A stretch of 64,000 nucleotides of DNA from Rhodococcus triatomae (GTDB taxonomy: Bacteria > Actinomycetota > Actinomycetes > Mycobacteriales > Mycobacteriaceae): the NCBI RefSeq assembly GCF_014217785.1, contig NZ_CP048814.1:3720001-3784000 (forward strand), written 5' to 3'. Each line of letters starts with the position of its first letter. Within the stretch, counting starts at the first letter, position 1. The notes beneath the pieces are model-generated. The model was not told the DNA's origin. It did no database searches and saw only the letters and a list, made by a program, of their open reading frames with translations. The position numbers were made by a program, and so were the translations under genes. Below, in pieces: positions 55,220 through 64,000 of this stretch.

Positions 55220-55482
55220 GCACGAGGTGGCGGGCCGGGTCGCGGTTCGACCGTAAAGTGTCCCTGTCGACGAGTCGGCGATCCGTTCCAGGATCGGTGG
55301 GTCGGCGGTCTGACCCGCCGACTCTCGTCGATTTCCTCTCCCGATGCGGTGGGCCTACGCCTCGGCACCGGACGGGTCCGGCGGGGCGTGGGCGCCGACC
55401 GTCGGTCAGGTGCGCGCACATGAACGCTGGGTGCCGCGGCGGCCGCTCGTGAGAACGATGCGCGACTCCCGTGACCATTGTA
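55220..55482 (-). promoter_or_regulatory. long structured leader of rhlE
   Basis: The 399-bp gap between rhlE and the ferritin-like gene holds no convincing ORF. On the minus strand a TACAAT -10 (55482-55477) would give a leader of about 250 bases. Two hairpins stand near its 3' end: CGATCC/GGATCG (55279-55296) and GTCGGCGG/CCGCCGAC (55301-55322). A long structured leader fits self-control of a cold- or RNA-responsive helicase, but this is inference. Confidence 0.45.
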
Positions 55483-55618
55483 ACGGTCGGGGACACCCGT
55501 CCTGTTCCCGCGCGATCCCGCGTGTCCGGCGGGCGGCGGCGTCGGCACACCCGGACCGGTGGGCGGGAATGGCCCGGAATCGTCGGTGCCGACGCGCGAC
55601 GCACTAGAGTCGGACACC

Positions 55619-56311
55619 ATGGAATCCACGTCGACGCCGCCCTCGGCTTCCTCCGTACCTTCGCGTATCTCTCCTGATCACCCGGGTGTTCCCGAGTTGT
55701 TCGCGGTTCTCGCGTACGGCGAGATCTCCGCCTTCTACCGGCTGGCGGAGGATGCGCGGATGGCGCGCACGCTCCAGGGCAAGGTGGCGCTGGCATCGAT
55801 GGCGTCGGCCGAGATGGCGCACTTCGAGACGCTGGAGTCGGCGCTCACGGCGCGCGGCTTCGATGTCTACGAGGCGATGGACCCGTTCGTGCGGGCGCTC
55901 GACGACTATCACGCGTCCACTGCGCCGTCGACGTGGCTCGAGGCCTTGGTGAAGGCCTACGTGGGCGACGGGATAGCGGCGGACTTCTACCGCGAGATCG
56001 GGCATTCGCTCCCGGTCGAGGTCGCCGAGATCGTCGAGGAGGTGCTGGCACAGACCGGGCACTCCGAGTTCGTCGTCCAGGAGGTTCGTGAGGCGGTGAC
56101 GGCGAGCAGCAGGGACAAGGACCGGCTGATGCTGTGGGGGCGCCGGCTGCTGGGGGAGGCGATCACCCAGGCCCAGTTCGTGTTGGCGCGCCGGGAAGCT
56201 CTCACCGAGCTCGTGCTGTCGTCGTACGGCGACCTCAACGGGGTGGTGGCCCTGTTCGACCGCATGCAGGAGAAGCACTCGGAGCGGATGGCGGTCCTGG
56301 GTCTCGCATGA
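55619..56311 (+). CDS. ferritin-like fold protein, MiaE-related (Rv3210c-like)
   Basis: 230 residues, mostly helical. The pattern YGEISAFYRLAEDARM, SAEMAHFETLE, and later EIGHSLPVEVAEIVEEVL gives Glu and ExxH pairs as in di-iron ferritin-like proteins related to tRNA hydroxylase MiaE. The metal site is plausible but not proven. ATG 55619 has TAGAGT at 55605-55610, eight bases upstream (leaderless). It is followed by the DUF3107 gene. Confidence 0.8.
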   Translation: MESTSTPPSASSVPSRISPDHPGVPELFAVLAYGEISAFYRLAEDARMARTLQGKVALASMASAEMAHFETLESALTARGFDVYEAMDPFVRALDDYHASTAPSTWLEALVKAYVGDGIAADFYREIGHSLPVEVAEIVEEVLAQTGHSEFVVQEVREAVTASSRDKDRLMLWGRRLLGEAITQAQFVLARREALTELVLSSYGDLNGVVALFDRMQEKHSERMAVLGLA

Positions 56312-56457
56312 CGGGCCTCGCGTGACGGGGCTCGCGTGTCACGCCAGCCGTGCCGTGTTCGCTCTCGGCACAGCCCCACGACCGGTGTTCGGGTGAGGTG
56401 CTGCATTAGCCTGGACCGGACAGTCCTATTGCATTTCGAAGAGTTCGGAGGTCGACC

Positions 56458-56688
56458 GTGGAGGTCAAGATCGGTCTAATCGACAGCCCGCACGAGCTCG
56501 TCATCGCCACCGACCGGGACCGGGACGAGGTCGAGAAGGTACTCACCGACGGGCTGACGAGCGGTACGGGCGTCGTGTCGCTCGAGGACGACAAGGGACG
56601 CAAGTACCTCGTGCAGTCCGCGAAGATCGCCTACGCGGAGATCGGTGCCGCGGACGCACGCAAGGTCGGGTTCGCGCCGCTCACCTGA
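56458..56688 (+). CDS. DUF3107 family protein (TB9.4-like)
   Basis: 76 residues, MEVKIGLIDSPHELVIATDR then a short alpha/beta domain ending KVGFAPLT. It is conserved in actinobacteria as Rv3208A (TB9.4), always near the TetR gene. It is an antigen in mycobacteria; the molecular function is unknown. GTG 56458 has GGAGGT upstream. Confidence 0.88.
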   Translation: MEVKIGLIDSPHELVIATDRDRDEVEKVLTDGLTSGTGVVSLEDDKGRKYLVQSAKIAYAEIGAADARKVGFAPLT

Positions 56689-56698
56689 CCGCGCCACG

Positions 56699-56743
56699 AC
56701 ACACGAGCAGGGCACCCCGGAACGGGGTGCCCTGCTCGTGTGT
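56699..56743. terminator. bidirectional terminator between DUF3107 and tetR genes
   Basis: Perfect 21-bp stem beginning ACACACGAGCAGGGCACCCC, loop GAA. The strongest hairpin seen in the window; it separates two convergent genes. Confidence 0.92.
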
Positions 56744-56802
56744 GCCGGGCCGGTTCGGCCGTGGACCGGGACCGGTCGGTGCAATCGTGGACCGGGGACC
56801 GG

Positions 56803-57504
<702 letters not shown>

Positions 57505-57761
57505 TCACAACTTCAGTGACCCTGCAAACGATACCTTCGCCGGATCACAGGGTCCCGTCAGGACCGCGGTGTCGTGAACGGGCGTTGTTTTCCCGGCGGT
57601 AGCCGACGGCGACGTGACACCGGCCCACGGTGGTGCGGACGACCGGACAGGGTTGCCCGGGTATAGCGGAGTCTCCCGTGCCGGCCCGAGGGCGACACGC
57701 CCGGGGATGCAGGGACGACGCCAGCCGGGCGGACGCGGCGGACTGTGAGATTCTGTCCTGC

Positions 57762-58853
57762 GTGACTGACCGAGGGCGATCGCGGGCGCGCGGCGGGGAC
57801 ACCCCGCACGGGTCCGGTGCGCGTTCGGCAGCCGGCGACGAGGCGGATCGCTATGCGGGCCCCGGTCGGGTCCGGGTCAGGCCGTCGAGTGAACATTCCC
57901 ATCAGCCGCTGCGCGCGCAGTGGGATCCGACCGCGCGCGAGCCGCGGGGTCGCGCGCCCCGCCCGGATCGGAGCGCGCGGAAACAGAGCCGGCTGGGCCG
58001 GTTCGTGTCCACGTACGGATGGCGCGCCTACGCGATTCCCGTGCTCGCGGTGGTGACCGGGTTCGTCGTCGTCGATGCCGCACGTACCGGTGGCGGCGAC
58101 GGTGCGGCACCCGATGCCGCCGCTCCCGGTATCGGCACCCTGTCGCAGGAAGGTGAGGGCACCGACGTGATCGGGGTGCCGCCGCTCGCCGACGGCAGCT
58201 TCGCCGAGTCCATGCCCGCGGGTGCGCTCCCGGACGGGGGGCCGTTCGCGGTGGACGGGGCAGGGACGTGGCGGGTCGTGCCGGGGACGACGGATCGGTT
58301 CGGTGAGGGCACCGAACGAGAGTTCACCTACACGGTGGAGGTCGAGGACGGAGTCGACACCGCCGGGTTCGGCGGGGACGATTCCCTGGCCCGGATGGTC
58401 GATTCCACGCTGGCGAACCCGAAGAGCTGGACGAACGACGACCGATTCGCCTTCCGTCGCGTCGACACCGGGGAGCCGGACTTCCGGGTGTCCCTGACCT
58501 CGCAGATGACCATTCGCGAGGCCTGCGGATACAGCATCGAGCTCGAGACGTCCTGCTACAACCCGGGACTCGGGCGGGTCCTGCTCAACGAGCCACGGTG
58601 GGTCCGGGGCGCGATCGCCTTCCAGGGCGACATCGGTTCCTACCGTCAGTACCTCATCAACCACGAGGTCGGCCACGCCATCGGGTATCGGGACCACCAG
58701 CCCTGCGAGACGCAGGACGGCTTGGCTCCGGTGATGATGCAGCAGTCGTTCGGTACCGCCAACCACGAGATCTACCGACTCGATCCCGAGGGAGTCGTGC
58801 CCGACAACGATCTCACCTGCCGGTTCAACCCGTGGCCGTATCCTCGGGGATGA
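57762..58853 (+). CDS. DUF3152 membrane-anchored metalloprotease-like protein (Rv3207c-like)
   Basis: 363 residues: a disordered Arg/Gly/Pro N-terminus (about 85 residues), one membrane segment YAIPVLAVVTGFVVVDAA, and an extracytoplasmic domain. The latter contains a metzincin-type zinc motif INHEVGHAIGYRDHQPC (HExxHxxGxxxH). Cys pairs nearby (ACGYSIELETSC, PCETQDG, LTCRF) suggest disulfides. The family is uncharacterised but the zinc site is intact, so a secreted or surface peptidase is a fair inference. GTG 57762 is the start. Confidence 0.82.
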   Translation: MTDRGRSRARGGDTPHGSGARSAAGDEADRYAGPGRVRVRPSSEHSHQPLRAQWDPTAREPRGRAPRPDRSARKQSRLGRFVSTYGWRAYAIPVLAVVTGFVVVDAARTGGGDGAAPDAAAPGIGTLSQEGEGTDVIGVPPLADGSFAESMPAGALPDGGPFAVDGAGTWRVVPGTTDRFGEGTEREFTYTVEVEDGVDTAGFGGDDSLARMVDSTLANPKSWTNDDRFAFRRVDTGEPDFRVSLTSQMTIREACGYSIELETSCYNPGLGRVLLNEPRWVRGAIAFQGDIGSYRQYLINHEVGHAIGYRDHQPCETQDGLAPVMMQQSFGTANHEIYRLDPEGVVPDNDLTCRFNPWPYPRG

Positions 58854-58931
58854 GGCGCCCGGAAGAACACCGCCGACCCCGGGTGTCGAGGTAGGGCGAC
58901 ACCGTCGGCAGCCCGTTCCCGAGGAGTCATC

Positions 58932-60128
58932 GTGTCGATCGACAGTTCCGGTCCCGCTCCCTTGCCGCCGCTCGTCGAGCCGGCCGCGGAGTTGTCGCGG
59001 GAGGAGGTCGAGCGCTACAGCCGCCACCTCATCATCCCGGACGTGGGAATGGCGGGTCAGAAGCGTCTGAAGAACGCCCGTGTGCTGGTGATCGGAGCGG
59101 GCGGTCTCGGCTCTCCCGCGCTGCTGTATCTCGCCGCCGCGGGGGTGGGCACCATCGGCATCGTGGAGTTCGACGAGGTCGACATGTCCAACCTGCAACG
59201 GCAGGTGATCCACGGCCGCTCGGACGTGGGCCGGCCCAAAGCGGAGAGCGCCCGCGACTCGATCCGTGAGATCAACGAGAACGTCGACGTGCGGCTGCAC
59301 GAGTTCCGGCTGGAACCGGACAACGCTGTGGAGTTGTTCTCCGAGTACGACCTGATCCTCGACGGCACCGACAACTTCGCCACCCGGTATCTCGTCAACG
59401 ACGCCGCGGTCCTCGCCCACAAGCCGTACGTGTGGGGTTCGATCTTCCGGTTCGAGGGTCAGGCCTCGGTGTTCTGGGAGGACGCCCCGGACGGGCGCGG
59501 CCTGAACTATCGGGATCTGTACCCCGAGGCGCCGCCGCCGGGAATGGTGCCGTCGTGCGCCGAGGGCGGAGTACTCGGGGTGCTGTGCGCCTCGATCGGT
59601 GCGATCATGGCGACCGAGGCGATCAAATTGATCACCGGGATCGGAGAGTCCCTCCTCGGCCGGCTGATGATCTACGACGCGCTCGAGATGTCCTATCGGA
59701 CGATCACGTTGCGCCGGGATCCGGCCCGTGAGCCGATCACCGGACTCATCGACTACGAGGCCTTCTGTGGTGTGGTGTCCGACGAGGGGCAGCAGGCTGC
59801 GGCGGGATCCACGATCACCGCCACGGAGCTTCGGGATCTGATCGACTCCGGAACGCCGATCGAACTGGTGGACGTCCGGGAGCCGGTCGAGTGGGACATC
59901 GTCCGGGTGCCCGGCGCGGTACTGATCCCCAAGGATCGGATCCTGTCCGGCGAGGCTCTCGCCGAGCTACCGCAGAACAGACAGATCGTCCTCTACTGCA
60001 AGACCGGAATCCGGTCGGCCGAGGCGCTCGCCGCGATCAAACGTGCCGGCTTCGCCGACGCCGTCCACGTACAGGGCGGGGTCATCAGCTGGGCCCGTCA
60101 GGTCGATCCCTCGCTGCCCGTCTACTAG
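58932..60128 (+). CDS. moeZ: MoeZ/MoeB: ThiF adenylyltransferase plus rhodanese sulfurtransferase
   Basis: 398 residues. The ThiF/MoeB domain activates the C-terminal Gly of small sulfur carriers (MoaD, CysO, ThiS types): VLVIGAGGLGSPALLYLAAA, the Arg finger in NLQRQVIHG and DGTDNFATRYLVND. The C-terminal rhodanese domain (about 285-398) has its Cys in IVLYCKTGIRSAEA (near 357). GTG 58932 has GAGGAG upstream. It serves molybdopterin and CysO-dependent cysteine synthesis in mycobacteria. Confidence 0.95.
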   Translation: MSIDSSGPAPLPPLVEPAAELSREEVERYSRHLIIPDVGMAGQKRLKNARVLVIGAGGLGSPALLYLAAAGVGTIGIVEFDEVDMSNLQRQVIHGRSDVGRPKAESARDSIREINENVDVRLHEFRLEPDNAVELFSEYDLILDGTDNFATRYLVNDAAVLAHKPYVWGSIFRFEGQASVFWEDAPDGRGLNYRDLYPEAPPPGMVPSCAEGGVLGVLCASIGAIMATEAIKLITGIGESLLGRLMIYDALEMSYRTITLRRDPAREPITGLIDYEAFCGVVSDEGQQAAAGSTITATELRDLIDSGTPIELVDVREPVEWDIVRVPGAVLIPKDRILSGEALAELPQNRQIVLYCKTGIRSAEALAAIKRAGFADAVHVQGGVISWARQVDPSLPVY

Positions 60129-60217
60129 CGCCGATTTGCCTACCGGTAGCGGACTCGGTGTGCGCGACACCGCGCGCCTGAACGGCGGACCGCGTCGTCG
60201 GCGGTAGCGTTGTCGCC

Positions 60218-61072
60218 GTGAGCACAGGTCGACCTCCCCCGCACGTGTGCTCCACGTTCGGCCTCAAGGACGTCGAACCCACCGCGCTGGGAGCGGACTG
60301 GGACGGCGGGTGGCTGTGTGGAGACGTCGTTCTGTCACCCGTCGCCGATCACGCGCGGGCCGCGTGGTCCGCGAAGGTCCGCGAGACGCTCGAGGTGGAC
60401 GGCGTCCGGTTGGCCCGGCCGGTCCGCTCGACCGACGGTCGCTATGTCGTCTCGGGGTGGCGGGCGGACACGTACATCGAAGGCTTCCCCGAGCCCCGGC
60501 ACGACGAGGTCGTGTCGATGTCGGGCCGGCTGCACGCCGCCACGTCCACCCTCGAACGGCCGCGCTTCCTCGTGCAGCCACCTGTGCCACCGTGGGCGGA
60601 GGTGGACGTGTTCGTCGCCGCCGACCGGGGTGCGTGGGAGAAGATCCCGCTCCGCAGCGCCAAGGGCGTGGAGCAGTTGGAGAACCCGACTCCGGACGGG
60701 CGCAGGAGCCTGGAGCTCATCAGTGCGCTGGCGACGCTGCGCAAACCGGTTCAGACGCCGGATCAACTCGTTCACGGCGATCTGTTCGGCACCGTGCTGT
60801 TCTCCGGTGCCCTCGCACCCGGGATCACCGACATCACGCCCTACTGGCGGCCCGCGCCCTGGGCGGCCGCGGTCGCGGTGGTCGACGCCATCTCGTGGGG
60901 CGGAGCGGACGAGGATCTCATCGGCCGCTGGGATGCACTGCCGGAATGGCCTCAGATGCTGCTGCGGGCGGTGCTGTTCCGGCTCTCGGTCCACGTCCTG
61001 CACCCACGATCGACGGCGGAAGCCTTCCCGGGGCTCGCCCGGACGGCGGACGTGGTGCGTCTGCTGCTGTAA
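60218..61072 (+). CDS. TIGR02569 family protein, kinase-like fold (Rv3205c-like)
   Basis: 284 residues. It resembles an aminoglycoside phosphotransferase fold. LVHGDLFGTVLFS corresponds to the catalytic loop (HGDLxxxN), with Thr/Val where the Asn is normally found. ITDITPYWRPAPWA sits where the metal-binding Asp is expected. The catalytic apparatus looks partial, so the role is uncertain. GTG 60218 has TAGCGT at 60205-60210 seven bases upstream (leaderless). Confidence 0.78.
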   Translation: MSTGRPPPHVCSTFGLKDVEPTALGADWDGGWLCGDVVLSPVADHARAAWSAKVRETLEVDGVRLARPVRSTDGRYVVSGWRADTYIEGFPEPRHDEVVSMSGRLHAATSTLERPRFLVQPPVPPWAEVDVFVAADRGAWEKIPLRSAKGVEQLENPTPDGRRSLELISALATLRKPVQTPDQLVHGDLFGTVLFSGALAPGITDITPYWRPAPWAAAVAVVDAISWGGADEDLIGRWDALPEWPQMLLRAVLFRLSVHVLHPRSTAEAFPGLARTADVVRLLL

Positions 61073-61215
61073 GCCCCCTGTCAGTCCACCAGCCAGCCCA
61101 TCACCGCTTCGTCCACCACCGCGGCACCGGAGCAGGTAGCGTCTCCCGCAGGCGAGACCGGCCGAGGCCTCGCGCGGGGTGTTCCCGGGCCAGTTCCCGG
61201 GGGCGGGGGGAGTGC

Positions 61216-61638
61216 ATGGTGAGCGATCAGGGTTCGTCGCCCCACTATCAGCAGGCGGCCGGGTGGTACCCGGACCCCGCGGGTTCCGGTCTGGTGCGGT
61301 GGTGGGACGGTCGGCAATGGGGGCCTCTCCAGTATCAGCCGCCCCTGCAGTATCAGCCACCGATGGCGCAGGTGCCCGTCCCGCACTACGTCGCGGTGGT
61401 GGCACCGAAGAGCGTGGGCGTCGCCTTCCTGTTGGCCTTCCTGTTCGGCCCGCTCGGACTGCTCTACGCCTCGGTTCCCGGTGGTCTGATCATGCTGGTC
61501 GTCTCGTTCTTCGGTGTGTTCCTGTCGTTCGTCACGTTCGGTCTCACCTTCGTCCTGAGCTGGTTGACCTGTGTGGTCTGGGCGTGCGTCGCCGCGAACA
61601 GCCACAACGCCCGGGTGAGGTACCAGGCGTACCGCTGA
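61216..61638 (+). CDS. DUF2510 domain membrane protein
   Basis: 140 residues. The N-terminal DUF2510 motif AAGWYPDPAGSGLVRWWDGR is followed by a duplicated LQYQPP, then two hydrophobic segments (VGVAFLLAFLFGPLGLLYAS and LTFVLSWLTCVVWACVA) and a short basic end. ATG 61216 has GGGGGG upstream; GTG 61219 is next. Function unknown. It is convergent with the GntR gene. Confidence 0.82.
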   Translation: MVSDQGSSPHYQQAAGWYPDPAGSGLVRWWDGRQWGPLQYQPPLQYQPPMAQVPVPHYVAVVAPKSVGVAFLLAFLFGPLGLLYASVPGGLIMLVVSFFGVFLSFVTFGLTFVLSWLTCVVWACVAANSHNARVRYQAYR

Positions 61639-61649
61639 ACCACGCTCCG

Positions 61650-62315
61650 TCAGGTCAGGAGTTCGTGGAACAGTGATCGGGCTGCGTCGGCGGCGCGCTG
61701 CGGCGCTGCGGCCACGATCGCCTCGACCAGGGCCTCGTGGTCGGAGTGGTGCCCCTCGCCGGTGGCTCGGGTCCGGCGGATGACCAGTTCCCGGATCGCG
61801 GGGAGCAGCGAATCGTAGAACTCGAGGTAGACGGCGTTGTGGCTGGCCTCGACGATGGCCCGGTGCAGCGCGATGTCGGCGTCGACGGATTCCTCGGTCC
61901 GGCCCGCGTCCCACAGGCGTCGGCGCAGTGCCAGTTTCTCGGTGAGCGACGAGACGTCCGTGTCGCTGCGGCGTTCGGCGGCCAGCTCGGCGGCCGTCAC
62001 GTCGAGAGCGCGGCGGAGTTCGAGGACGTCCCGCTCGTGCGCGTCGACGAAGTACTGGGTGAGTGTGTTTCCCACGTCGCTGGTACCGACGACGTAGGTT
62101 CCCGACCCCTGGCGGCGTTCCAGCAGCCCGGCGTGGACGAGGGCCTGGACCGCCTCACGCACCGTGTTCCGGCCGGTTCCGGTCAGCTCGGCGAGGGCTG
62201 GTTCGGTGGGTATCCGGTCGCCCACCGCCCAGCGTCCCTCGCGGATCTCGGTGCGCAACTGATCGGTGACCTGCGCGACGAGGCCGGACCGGCGCACCGG
62301 CTTCACATTAGTCAT
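61650..62315 (-). CDS. GntR-family regulator, FadR/FCD subfamily
   Basis: 221 residues. The winged helix-turn-helix (residues 8-75) has LRTEIREGRWAVGDRIPTEP and TGRNTVREAVQALVHAGLLE. The FCD effector domain follows, with its metal/ligand-type residues in DADIALHRAIVEASHN. It presumably controls the divergent MFS transporter. ATG 62315 has TAGGAT on the minus strand (62322-62327) six bases upstream, so the mRNA is probably leaderless. Confidence 0.9.
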   Translation of the reverse strand: MTNVKPVRRSGLVAQVTDQLRTEIREGRWAVGDRIPTEPALAELTGTGRNTVREAVQALVHAGLLERRQGSGTYVVGTSDVGNTLTQYFVDAHERDVLELRRALDVTAAELAAERRSDTDVSSLTEKLALRRRLWDAGRTEESVDADIALHRAIVEASHNAVYLEFYDSLLPAIRELVIRRTRATGEGHHSDHEALVEAIVAAAPQRAADAARSLFHELLT

Positions 62316-62337
62316 CCTGTCATCCTATGATTTCTCG
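62311..62337. promoter_or_regulatory. overlapping divergent promoters of GntR and MFS genes
   Basis: Only 22 bases separate the two start codons. -10 boxes: TATGAT (62326-62331) for the MFS gene and TAGGAT on the minus strand (62322-62327) for the regulator, overlapping by two bases and each six bases from its start. A GTCATCCT direct repeat (62311-62318, 62319-62326) covers the regulator start and both -10s, and is a candidate GntR site. Confidence 0.65.
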
Positions 62338-63612
62338 GTGAAGATTTTCCACGGTCGACTCCTCGTGTTCTGCGCCATCGCCATGTCGGCACTGGTGTTG
62401 CGGCTCGCCGTCACCTCGTTCAGCCCCCTCGCGGCGCAGATTCAGGAAGACATCGGATTCTCCACCACGGTGGTGGGCGTGTTCGGCATGGTCCCCACTC
62501 TGATGTTCGCCGTGTCCGGCATGCTCACGCCGCTCCTGGCGGCGCGCTTCGGCCTCGAGCGCACCGTCACCGTCGCCATGCTCATGGCCGGAACCGGGAT
62601 GGCGGCCCGTGCCCTGGTCACGGACACGTGGTCGCTGCTGGCACTGTCCGCGCTCGCACTGGCCGGCATGGGGATCGGCAACGTGGTGATCCCACCACTG
62701 GTCAAGCGCTATTTCTCCGACCGCCTCGCCGTGATGAGCTCGGTCTACATCGTGGGCGTGCAGATCGGCACCATCGTGCCGGCGTTCGTCGCGGTTCCGC
62801 TCGCCGATGCCGCGGGATGGCGCACGTCGATCGGGGTGTGGGCGGCGGTCGCCTTCGCGGCGGCTCTGCCCTGGATCGTGGTGCTCGCGCGTCGCCGGGC
62901 GGCACCCGGCGGCGCGTTCGCCGAGCCGCTGGCCGAGCCGGGCCGGCGCCCCAGTGCGTGGCGTTCGCCGGTGGGTTGGGCGATGGCCCTGATGTTCGGA
63001 ATGACCTCCACCATCACCTATGCCATGTTCACCTGGATCCCCGCGATCCTCGCCGATGCCGGTGCGAGCGCCGCTTTCGGCGGCACGATGGTGGGACTCT
63101 TCTCGATGATGGGGCTGGTGGCCGCGTTCGGTGCGCCGACGCTCTGCGCCCGCATGGCCAACCCGTTTCCGCTGGTGGTGGCCTGCGCAGTGTGCTTCGT
63201 CCTCGCCTTCGCGGGCCTGTTGTGGGCGCCGATGAGCGCGCCGGTGCTGTGGATCGTGCTGCTCGGGCTCGGGCCGAGCACCTTCCCGATGGCACTGACG
63301 CTGATCAACCTGCGTACCCGCACCCACGCCGGATCCTCGTCGCTGTCCGGGTTCACCCAGGGCGTGGGCTACCTGGTGGCCAGCGCGGGTCCGCTGGTGT
63401 TCGGCGTGCTGCACGACGCGTCCGGGAACTGGTGGTGGTCGTTCGGGTACCTGTTCGCGTGTGTCGCCGTCCTCCTGGCCGCCGGATCCCAGGCCTGCCG
63501 GCCCAGGATGCTCGAGGACACCCTGCGGTCCGGGGACACGCTGCCCGGCGGTGGCGCCCCTGCAGGTCGATACACCGAGACACAGACCGGGGCTTCCTCA
63601 CACGGTCGGTGA
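62338..63612 (+). CDS. MFS transporter, CynX/NimT type
   Basis: 424 residues, 12 predicted membrane segments. VVGVFGMVPTLMFAVSGMLT, the short ARFGLERT loop 2-3, and GIGNVVIPPLVKRYFSDRLA fit the CynX/NimT (cyanate, nitroimidazole) branch of the major facilitator family. The true substrate is unknown. GTG 62338 is six bases after TATGAT (leaderless). It is probably regulated by the divergent GntR protein and lies close to a nitrate transporter gene. Confidence 0.85.
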   Translation: MKIFHGRLLVFCAIAMSALVLRLAVTSFSPLAAQIQEDIGFSTTVVGVFGMVPTLMFAVSGMLTPLLAARFGLERTVTVAMLMAGTGMAARALVTDTWSLLALSALALAGMGIGNVVIPPLVKRYFSDRLAVMSSVYIVGVQIGTIVPAFVAVPLADAAGWRTSIGVWAAVAFAAALPWIVVLARRRAAPGGAFAEPLAEPGRRPSAWRSPVGWAMALMFGMTSTITYAMFTWIPAILADAGASAAFGGTMVGLFSMMGLVAAFGAPTLCARMANPFPLVVACAVCFVLAFAGLLWAPMSAPVLWIVLLGLGPSTFPMALTLINLRTRTHAGSSSLSGFTQGVGYLVASAGPLVFGVLHDASGNWWWSFGYLFACVAVLLAAGSQACRPRMLEDTLRSGDTLPGGGAPAGRYTETQTGASSHGR

Positions 63613-63715
63613 ACCCCGGGTGAGAATCAATTGACGTCTCCGACACCGAGGGCATCACCCCCGCAACACCCGTTTTCTACCTTTAGGTCTCCCACACACA
63701 TTCAGGAGGCCGACG

Positions 63716-64000
63716 GTGACACGCGACAGCACACGTCATTACATCGAGAAATGGGACGCCGAGGACGTCGAGGCCTGGGAGTCCGGGGGCAAGGATGTCG
63801 CCAAGCGCAACCTGATCTGGTCCGTCATCGCCGAGCATGTCGGATTCTCCGTGTGGTCCATCTGGTCCGTCATGGTGCTGTTCATGCCGACCGACGTGTA
63901 CGGCATCGATCCCGCGGGCAAGTTCTTCCTGGTCGCGGTGCCGACCCTGGTCGGTTCGCTGCTGCGCATTCCGTACACCGTGGCCACGGCCCGGTTCGGC
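63716..64000 (+). CDS. narK: NarK-type nitrate/nitrite transporter (3' end outside window)
   Basis: First 95 codons of an MFS permease. The start VTRDSTRHYIEKWDAEDVEA and the segment NLIWSVIAEHVGFSVWSIWS are typical of NarK/NarU-like nitrate/nitrite transporters of actinobacteria, as is GSLLRIPYTVATARFG. GTG 63716 has AGGAGG upstream. The frame runs to the last base of the window. Confidence 0.85.
   Translation, partial: MTRDSTRHYIEKWDAEDVEAWESGGKDVAKRNLIWSVIAEHVGFSVWSIWSVMVLFMPTDVYGIDPAGKFFLVAVPTLVGSLLRIPYTVATARFG

Noticed and set aside
53567-55423. 618-codon plus-strand frame opposite rhlE
   Set aside because: Antisense shadow; the minus strand has all DEAD-box motifs.

Overview
The window is GC-rich (about two-thirds G+C by eye), coding-dense chromosome from a mycolic-acid actinobacterium, most likely a Rhodococcus or a close relative in the Nocardiaceae. 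The evidence is the gene set (arabinogalactan-linker enzymes RmlD and WbbL, an Lcp ligase, coenzyme F420 genes fbiA/fbiB, MtrAB-LpqB, WhiB1 and WhiB2, SigH/RshA, PdtaS, DesA3-type desaturases, ribosomal protein bL37) and a gene order that, from memory, follows Mycobacterium tuberculosis Rv3268 to Rv3205c. I saw no prophage, insertion sequence, CRISPR array, rRNA or tRNA gene.

Layout. 1-7.1 kb: end of an ABC-transporter permease, then cell-wall genes (TIGR03089 protein and Lcp ligase on the minus strand; rmlD, wbbL and a GDP-mannose pyrophosphorylase on the plus strand). 7.1-11.4 kb: a lineage-variable block (SGNH hydrolase, membrane acyltransferase, KdpD-type Usp protein with an unrecognised C-terminal domain, P-loop kinase, NUDIX enzyme). 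11.4-20.5 kb: fbiB/fbiA, whiB2, then mannose metabolism (manB, a TobH-like SIS protein, manA) and a cation diffusion facilitator. 20.5-30 kb: amino acid permease, GyrI-like protein, sahH, tmk and the mtrA-mtrB-lpqB operon with comF. 30-41 kb: hpf, secA1, an Rv3235-like gene, then a lipid block (HAD fragment, WS/DGAT acyltransferase, a DUF6912-type gene, a 2Fe-2S reductase and two tandem fatty-acid desaturases). 41-48 kb: rsgA, aroA, SRAP protein, YbaK, sigH-rshA, bL37, a biotinyl-domain protein and the PdtaS kinase. 48-64 kb: whiB1, a diacylglycerol kinase-like enzyme, small core genes, rhlE, a TetR regulator, DUF3152, moeZ, a GntR/MFS pair and the start of a nitrate transporter.

The genes mostly serve envelope biosynthesis (dTDP-rhamnose, GDP-mannose, linker, ligation), redox and stress control (SigH, WhiB1, WhiB2, PdtaS, F420), secretion and ribosome maintenance (SecA1, Hpf, bL37, RsgA, RhlE) and lipid desaturation. 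The most interesting signals are regulatory. whiB1 and whiB2 each have a short upstream ORF whose stop codon lies in the Shine-Dalgarno of the whiB gene. The reductase and the second desaturase share a palindromic operator. A GntR/MFS pair fires back-to-back from overlapping -10 boxes 22 bp apart. About fifteen genes look leaderless. RsgA appears to start at a CTG codon overlapping the aroA stop. I found no large undescribed system; this is mainly conserved core genome with unusual control regions.
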